This document shows positions 1 through 8,700 of a stretch of DNA of 64,000 bases, piece by piece. The DNA lies in contig NC_085127.1 in NCBI RefSeq assembly GCF_030269925.1, positions 13,895,501-13,959,500 of the forward strand. Reading direction: 5' to 3'. Below the pieces are notes generated by a model. The model saw only the letters and a list, made by a program, of their open reading frames with translations, was not told where the DNA came from and did not search any database. Made by a program: the position numbers and the translations under genes. Source of the DNA: Bombyx mori (taxonomy: Eukaryota > Arthropoda > Insecta > Lepidoptera > Bombycidae). Every line of letters begins with the position of its first letter. Position 1 is the first letter of the stretch.

Positions 1-119
1 CACAGACAATGACGTTGCGGATCTGGTCAGACCAACGTATCGGACGCCGACCCGGCGAACAATTTAGTTCCACTTTGCCTACGTTTAAACAATAAATTTT
101 AAAAACTTTGCTTTTTCAG
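1..119 (+). other. Intron end before the first visible copy A exon
   Basis: Non-coding. It ends in a pyrimidine-rich acceptor (CTTTTTCAG, 111-119). No other feature was recognised. Confidence 0.5.
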
Positions 120-2719
120 ATAGCGGTTCAGACCGGAGACATCGACCTCCAGCCTCATCTCATCGTTGAGGCGTACGCCAGAACCTGCGCGAGGTTCGGT
201 AGCATGGTCGAAGTCAGAGCGGGCTTCAGGTACTTAACGTACTTCGTAGACACGATCGAATACAAATAAGCACACTGATATCATGAAGACTTGTTTGAAA
301 TAATCCCATCCTTTCGTTTTAACCATCGCACGGCCCGCCACCGGAGTAGAGTTCATCCATACTAACTGGAGCCACTGTGTTCATCGACAGTGCGTTTCCA
401 GAGATCTTTTTTGCCACGTACCATCCGGCTATGGAATGAGCTCCCCTCCACGGTGCTTCCCGAGCGCTATAACATGTCCTTCTTCAAACGAGGCTTGTGC
501 AGAGTTTTTAACGGTAGGCAGCCGCTTGACTCTGCCCCTGGGATTGCTGACGTCCATGGGCGACGGTAACCACTCACCAGGTGGGCCGTAAGCTCGTCTG
601 CTTCCATGGGCAATAAATATATTCATATATTTATGTACATACCATTTGTACACAAACCTCTTACAAGAAGAGTGGAGGTACAAAAACCTCTCAGTGCCCA
701 CCCAATGTCAGTGTTTACCAACGAAACGTGCATCGCAACGTGAAAGTCCTAGCCATATTTGAGATATGTGGTTGAAATCTGTATTCTGTCGAGACTGTCT
801 CATTCTTAGAACTGGACGCAGGACTGTTTCCAGAGATCAACGGGTACCGTCCCGATATCGAGTACTTCAAACTATCATTGATCTGCAATTAAAAAAATGT
901 GTGCGTGTACTAGTGTACACACGTAAGAAGTGAAACTTGTTTATGGCCTTATTTTTCGAAAAATGATCTACATGCAACTTTCTAGAAATTGGTTAAATAA
1001 AGTTAAATTAGATAAAGTTTAAACAAAAGGATTTTATTATCATAGACATGAATACAAATAATACAATTATTTCACTTTACCTTTTTGCTACTAAGATTAT
1101 TACAGCATTTTAATAATACATCTCTTTGATATCATAATACCCTGGTACTTTTCTTCCTATAAATTAATAATAATAGCACGGTCCACGTGGTGTTAAATGG
1201 GGTTCCTGAGGTTCGTGAAGTTTGACCCACCTTGAGACATGAGGTCGATTTCTCAAATCCGAAACCATGCTTCAGAACATACCGCCGTTAATTATTAATA
1301 AATCTCTTTGCTATCATAATACCCTGGTACTTTTCTTCCTATTATTTTACGTAATAACAGTAATAAATAGCACGGTCCACGTGATATTATTAAGTGGGCT
1401 CCCTGAGATTATTGGAATTACAAAATGATTTCCGTAATCCACCTGGAGACATGAGGTCAATTTCTCAAATCGGAATCCATACTTCAGAACATACAGCCGT
1501 TAATTAATAAAGAAGGCTGTACGTCAGAGTAAAGTTATAATAATACATCTCTTTGATATCATAATACCCTGGTACTTTTCTTCCTATTATTTTACGTAAT
1601 AACAATAATAGCACGGTCCACGTGATATTAAGTGGGTTACCTGGGATTATTGCAATTACAAAATGTATTCCGTGACCCACCTTGAGACATGAGGTCGGTT
1701 TCTCAAATGCGCATCCATACTTCAGAACATACAGCCGTTAATTAAAAGATGGCGCGTAACGGAAAAATGTGACGCGTAACCGAAAAATGTGACGGTAAAT
1801 TTTTTTCCAACGCCGATAAGGAAGTTTCACTTCAATAATAATATACAAAATAAATAAAAATAATACTATTTTAGTCTAAGAATAATTCTTCATGTGTTTG
1901 TCGTCAATCAACCACAGGTCTGAACAGTCCTTGTGTGGTTGTTCTAATTGAAATATTTAATTTAACATTAAATTCGATGGCGGTAGTCACGTCATATTCA
2001 CTTTCTGATTGGAGTTACCGCTTGTATTCGAAAAAGCTTCTTAAAATAAAGAAAAGTTTAAAAAAACTAACAAAATACGCTTTTATAGAAAATCCAAGTA
2101 AAAAATAGAAAATAAACTTTAATAAACTTGAATTAAATTAATAATTGAATTAAAAATAATGTAAGTAACAGTGATTTTATTGTTCAAAATTCAATTCATT
2201 TTTTTTTTTTTTTAATATTGAATTATCATCGGTCTATAATAAGTATACCTAATTTCGAGTTAATCCGACGTTTTGAAGGGGGTCAAAGTCATGTTCAAAG
2301 ATTCCGTTACAAACATACATACATACGTCTGAAGCTAATATAAAAGCGTATTAAAAGTGACTGATATATCCTCGTCTCGTACAGAACCCAAGACCTCCCG
2401 ATCTTCGTTCGCATGGTAGACCGCGACTCCATCTGGGGCCTCAACAACGGCCTCTCCACAATTGTCACGACCACCATTCAGATGAACCTGAACGGCTACA
2501 CGCTGGTGCTCCCCGACATGATCGGCGGGAACGGCTTCAACTTGAACCACGACCAGGCCGACCTGCCCACTAAGGAACTCTTCATCAGATGGGTCCAGGC
2601 TAACACGTTCCTGCCTGCGATGCAGTATTCATTCGTGCCTTGGAATTTCGATAACGAGGTGAGCTCTTTTTAACACGCTGTAGGGTTCCATACAGAACTA
2701 GCATAAGACGGAGTGTTGG

Positions 2720-2759
<40 letters not shown>

Positions 2760-5700
2760 CACTTTATAGCACACCAAAACACAATTTACATTCAAAAAAG
2801 CAGATACATTTGTACAATAAGTGGACTTATCGCTAAAAGCGATCTCTTCCAGACAACCGTTTAAATTTTTTTTATTGCTTAGATGTGTGGACGAGCTCAC
2901 AGACCACCTGATTTTAAGTGGTTACTGGAGCCCATAGACATCTACAACGTAAATGCGCCACCCACCTTGAGATATAGTTCTAAGGTCTCAGTATAGTCTC
3001 AACGGCTGCCCCACCCTTCAAACCGAAACGCATTACTGCTTCACGGCAGAAATAGGCGGGGCGGTGGTTTTTTTTTTTTTTTTTTTTATGATTGAAGGAT
3101 TACTGGTGGCCCGGAGGCCTTTCCAGTTTCACCGGGACAGGTGGGCGAGCAAAGGCTCAGCCAGGAGGGGTGGGATTTGCTAACAGCTGCCCGAGCGCCT
3201 CCGAAGGAGACCTAACAGCTCAAGAGCAGCTGCTTCGCGAATGAATCTACTACCGGATCGGAATCGCGACCCGCTGAGAAGATCCGGCGAGAAACTCAGC
3301 GAGCTGATTCATGGGTTAGGTTGCACGGCGAACTCTTTGTCGAGTTCGACGAGTACGGTTACCGAGGTCCCTAAGCCTGCTCCTAGAGCTGAAGGCGTCT
3401 AGTGCAAAGGTTATTGGATCTGATGGATCCGTAAGGACGTGTCTAGGGCGTCGACGGTGACTGGCTCCTGCATGATCAGGATTCGGGGAGTAGTCAGCGG
3501 CGGCTACGATAAGGCGATTATCATGACGCATAGCCTTATCGAAGTACCGTTCCGACGCTGACTTCATGTATTTCTGTATAGATTCGAGGCCCAGGTCGTC
3601 GTGTAGGTCAACGTTCCTCACGAACCACGGAGCTCCGACGGCTAACCTGCAAAAGCGGGATTGTAGAGATTGAAGGGTGTCTATGTGTGTGCGGGCCGCG
3701 TGAGCGAACACCACACTCGCGTAAGTCATGACGGGCCTTATGCAAGTTTTGTAAAGTGTCACCTTGTTCCGAAGGGACATTTTACTCCGCTTACAGATCA
3801 TGGGGTAGAGTCTACCGAGAATAAACGCGGCACGGTCACGGACTGATTTTATATGCGGGCGGAATGTCATCGATGCATCCAGGGTAACGCCCAGGTACTT
3901 GACCTTCCTGGCCCAGGGTATGGATTGACTAAAGAGAGTGATCGGGGGTGTCAGATTCCTCCTCCTAATACGGGAGGAAATCCGTGTGGAGCTTCCCCTC
4001 TGAAATAGCACCGCAGTACTTTTCGCTGGGTTGATGTCTATGCGCCATTTTCGGAACCACTGTCCTAGGGCTAGGGCTGCGCTCTGAAGCTTCTTCGCGA
4101 TTAGGGACTTGTTTCTACTGGAATAGTAAACAGTCGTGTCGTCGGCGAATAAAGCTAAAAGGGTCGGCGGCGACCGGGGAATATCGTTAACGAATAAGCT
4201 AAATAGGAGGGGTGAAAGGACAGAGCCTTGCGGGACTCCAGCTGTGAGAGGTCGTGGGGAGGAGCGGGTTCCCTCGACTCGATATCGAAAAGAGCGGTTC
4301 GACAAGAAGTCCCGTATGATGAGCACGAGACTATCCGGCACACCCATGTTGAATAGTTTGAAAATCAAACCGTTGTGCCAGACTTTGTCGAACGCTTTTG
4401 CGATGTCGAAGAAGAGAGCTCCCGTGTATAACGGTTTAGGTCGATTAAGCCCCACAAGAATGTGCTCCGTGAGGCGGTGCACCTGTTGAACGCATGAGTG
4501 ATTTGTACGGAATCCGAATTGTTCATCGATGAGAATGGCCTTGGATGAGACGAAGTCTCTGAGGCGTTTGTAGAGCAGACGCTCATACAGTTTGCCTAGA
4601 GACATGAGGAGGCTAATCGGGCGGTAGCTCGTCGGATGATTTTTTGGTTTACCGGGTTTATGTATGCCGATAACGTCCGCTTCTTTCCACACCGCGGGAA
4701 AGATACAGTTCGCCATAGCGGCATTGAAAATAGATGCCAACATCACGATGAGTTGGACGGGTAGAAGTTTAATATCGCGGTTAGACATACCGTCGGAACC
4801 GGGAGCCTTGCGAGGACGTAGGTCTTTGATCAAGTCTTTAACTTCCATCGGGGTGACGGGTGGTAACGCATCCGAGGGTGGCAAGGAGACTCTGCGTTCT
4901 ACCTCACTGTCTACTAATTCTACATGAACAGGGTCCACGGATTGAGTGCTGGGCGTGCACTGGGTTTGCAATGTATCGGCCAGCAACTCTGCTTTGTCGT
5001 CATCATCGAACGCCGCGAGTCGGCCTGAGGGGCCTACGAGGGGGGGCATAGTTACTACCGTATCCGATTTGAGAGTACGAGCTAAGCGGTAGTAAGACCT
5101 TTGGGAGGGCGCGAGTCCTTCTAAGAAATCAGACCATCTGGCATCTCGGACTTCGGCGATGCGAGACTTTACGTTGCGTTGTAGGGCACGCATTCGAATA
5201 CGATTTCCCGCGGTAGGATACCTGTCGTAGGCGCGTATTGAGGCGTTCTTAGCTCTAAGGAGTTCCCTAATATCATCGGACAATTATTATTTGAAGCGGT
5301 GAAGGAAGTCCTCCGCTACAACTTGTTTCGATGATCTATCTAATGTTGAGGTGATGTGTGACGTTAAGATGTCTATGGCTTCAGCGGTATCCTGACGAGA
5401 CGGGGTAGAGTCCGGGTTAAACGGGAGCGATGGTGGATCAGATTCAGCCAGGCTGATGCCCAGCGTGTGCCAATCCACCACAGTCCTCGTGACGGGAACG
5501 GAGTCGGGAGCGCGACCGAGCTTCATAACGACGGGACGGTGGTCTGAATCTAACTCTGAAACTACTTCGATCGAGTGTAAGCTCAGAGTTACGTTTTTTA
5601 ATAACGCTATGTCGAGTATATCCGGGCGATGCGCGATATTTAGCGGGTAGTGAGTCGGGGTTAGCGGAGCGACGATATCGAAGGCGAGATCATCAACTAA

Positions 5701-8700
5701 CGCGTCAAGTCGCCTGCCATTCGGGGTTGTGGTGTGTGAGTTCCACCTGATGTGTTTACAATTTAGGTCGCCCGCCAGAATGACAGAGCTTCCCATGCCG
5801 AGCAGCGCCTCGATATCACTGCTTAGAACGATCTTATCCGGTGGAAGATAAACGGACGCGATAACGATCGGCGCGTGTCCCGTCAGTGAGATTCGGCACA
5901 CTGATGCTTCGATATTAGCGAGCGCGGGAGGATCGAGCGGGACGCAATGCAGGGCTCTTCTATAGTAAATGACGGTACCACCACCACGAGCAGAGAGTCT
6001 GTCGTTCCTGACCATGTTATAGTTCGCGATTTTAGGGTCACGGCGCGCGGGCTTAAGGAGGGTCTCCTGCACTAAAAAGATATCAATTTGATGGTCACGC
6101 AAAAAGTCAGAAACCTGATCACGTTGATTTGCGAGACCGTAAGCGTTAAAAAATCCTATCGTTACGGATAGGGGCTTTATTCTACTTATATACGCCATTG
6201 ATTACCGGCGGAGTGATGGGAGGACGTACGTATTTAATGACGCGTATACGTCGGCGTATTCTTGCACAACGGCGATAAAGTGTTGTGCAGTGGAGGCAGC
6301 GCGAATGGCGTCGCCCAAAGCGTTAACGCGCTCAAAGTTGATCGACTGAAAGAAGTCGATCGCTAAAGCGAGATTGTCGGACGCGGTCGGAGGGCAAGTC
6401 GCGGGAGAGGGACGAGTTGCGGGGGCGGGACGAATCGCGGAGGAGGGAGTTGTGACCGTGTTCATGTACGGCAGCGGTTTCGCCCAAGCCGAGACACTGG
6501 GCACCGGCGCCGGAACGAACGCTGGCTTAGCCTGCGACACAGAGGGTGCCGAGGCTTTGATGTCTGGGCCGGAAGCTCGGAGGCGGTTTTGGCGGGCGAC
6601 GCGGCGATTTATTTTCGGGGCTCGGGGGCATCCGCGGTAATTTGCGGGGTGACCCTGTATACGACACAGGACGCAGCTAGGCGGTTCCGTCGCGGTTTTT
6701 TGATCGCGAATGCAGAGGGCCGTGGCGTGATCTCCTAAACACTTGACGCATCGGGGGCGCGCGTGACAGTTACGGGAAGAATGCCCGTATAATTGGCAGT
6801 TATGGCACTGGCTAGGTGTGCCTTTTTTGTGTGGGGTTTCGACGGCGATTCCGGAAAGGCTACAGACCGTTCGGATGTTGAATATTTGCTTACCCTCGGG
6901 GGTAGGCTGGAGGGCGACGAGAACCATGTTATATGGCTCCCTTCCGCGACCTGTGTGCATGCGGTGTACGGAGTTAACCGGTAGGCCTTGTTCGAGAAGG
7001 TCGGCCTTGACTAGCTCGGCATCCAACTCTTTAGGGATGCCACGTATGACGGCACGGAGTTCGCGCTCCTCCTGGAGCGTATACGTGTGGAAACTTATAC
7101 GCTCCTTACGGAGGTAAGAAGAGAGGGCCCTATGGTCGTCGGGTGTTTGAACCTTAATTTGAATGCCGTTCGCGAGGTTACGGGCATTCGTGAAATTTAT
7201 ATTTTTGGCCTTAAGGGCCAGGCAAACTCGATCCCAAGCTGCCTTCTCCTGAAGGATAACCGGGGGAGGGGTCTGGGTTTTATTTTGTGCCACCGGACGC
7301 GGCGACAGAGTAGCACGGGCTGGAGGCGCAACGGGAGTCTGAGGGCGGGGGCGCGACGCGTTCGCGGCTTTGCTAATTTTAGCGGCCGCGGGAGCTCGAG
7401 ACTCCGCGGCACGCTTCTTACCCTTTTGTACGAGGGTGAATCCATCCGTCGATGAGGCGGGAGCGAGGTCGACCTCCATCTCCGAGTCAGAGTCGGAGGA
7501 CGAGGAGGCGGGCGCAGGTGACCTACGAGCAGGTGTTTTGGAGGGCACGACGGAGGCTGCGGATGATCGCGCTGCTGGAACGGTGGCCACGGCGGACGAC
7601 GCAGCAGTTTTACTCGCCAGTATAGGCGACGCGGGAACGGCAGGCACGACGGAGGCTGCGGTGCTCGATGCAGAAGCTTTGCACGCAGGTACAGGCGACG
7701 CAGGAGCAGCGAGCTCGGCGGAGTCCACGAGAGGGCTCGCGGTGTGATCGGCCTTGAAGGCCAGAAACTCTGAGGCGAGCTGTGGGTGGCGAAGTCGGAG
7801 GAATTCCGCGAATACAGCGTCCATGATCGCTGAGTGCCCAGGTGGGGCGGCCCCGGGTCTTGAAAATACTCGCCTTGCGGCGAGGCCCCAACTTCTCGGA
7901 CCTGAGCGGTTCTATTGAACACAGGTGGCGATGCGGCACGATTACTACAGGACAAAGAAAAAAACACAACAAAACGGAAATAACAAAAAGAAACAGAACA
8001 ATTAAACACTTCCAGGAAAACAGTTTGTCGGCAGATGTATCACGAACACAGAAACAACAAAAGGAAACAAAACAAATAAAAACTTCCAGGAAGAGCACTT
8101 AGTCGGCAGATGTACCACGAACACAGGCCGCGCGAACAATGGCCAGGCTAACAAAAGCCGGGCGAACAAAGACCGGGCGATCGAGTGGTCGATGAGCACG
8201 TCCGCACGTGACGGGTGCCTCTATCGGAATGGGGCGGTGGTACCTACCCGTGCGGACTCACAAGAGGTAGATCTTCCCTTTGTCATTAACTTTCTAAAAA
8301 CGAATTCGTAAGTACTTTAAAAACGTGTTTACAAACACATAGCTAACAGAGTGACATCAGAAATCAGAATGAATTTGTTGTTCTAAAAGACAAGAGCTCG
8401 ACGTTTGATATTGACGTGATCGTGTTACGAAAAGAAAACCGCGGAAATAACAGCAATCAACACACCTTCATGATCACAGGCTACGGATAACGCTACAACA
8501 AACAATAGAATTAGATTACTCTGTTTGAATTGTTTAGTAATAAAATTGATGTAATAAAATGGATATTATTATCAGCACGACAGTTCTACGTAAGTCTTAC
8601 GAAGGCTTATTTTATTGGATTATTACGTAATTGGTTGGACGCGGATGTCGCCATACAGACGAGTGGCGACACTCCCATTTTCGTTATTACAAAATCAAAT

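Larger units (their letters stand above)
3069..8230 (-). mobile_element. Jockey-type LINE, near full length
   Basis: A 5,162-bp non-LTR retrotransposon. From its 5' end (8230) it has a 5' UTR with a 74-bp tandem repeat, ORF1 (gag-like, zinc knuckles), ORF2 (endonuclease, reverse transcriptase), a 3' UTR and a 19-nt poly(A) (3069-3087, seen as T). It is flanked by the 11-bp target duplication GGGGCGGTGGT (3058-3068 and 8231-8241), which falls inside a Bm1 SINE. Its 3' UTR contains GATCCGGCGAGAAACTCAG, the hallmark of the short LINE tails at 10640, 11957, 28209, 34865, 37000, 47510, 50395 and 60783, so those are relatives. It resembles Bombyx jockey/BMC1-type elements; the exact family needs a search. 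ORF2 has two in-frame stops, so this copy is probably not autonomous. Confidence 0.93.

Noticed and set aside
4136..4489. 117-codon plus-strand frame
   Set aside because: It is an antisense shadow of the jockey reverse transcriptase.
7197..8009. 270-codon minus-strand frame
   Set aside because: It overlaps ORF1 of the jockey element in another frame. It is rich in Pro/Arg/Ser from GC-rich codons and has no zinc-knuckle motifs.
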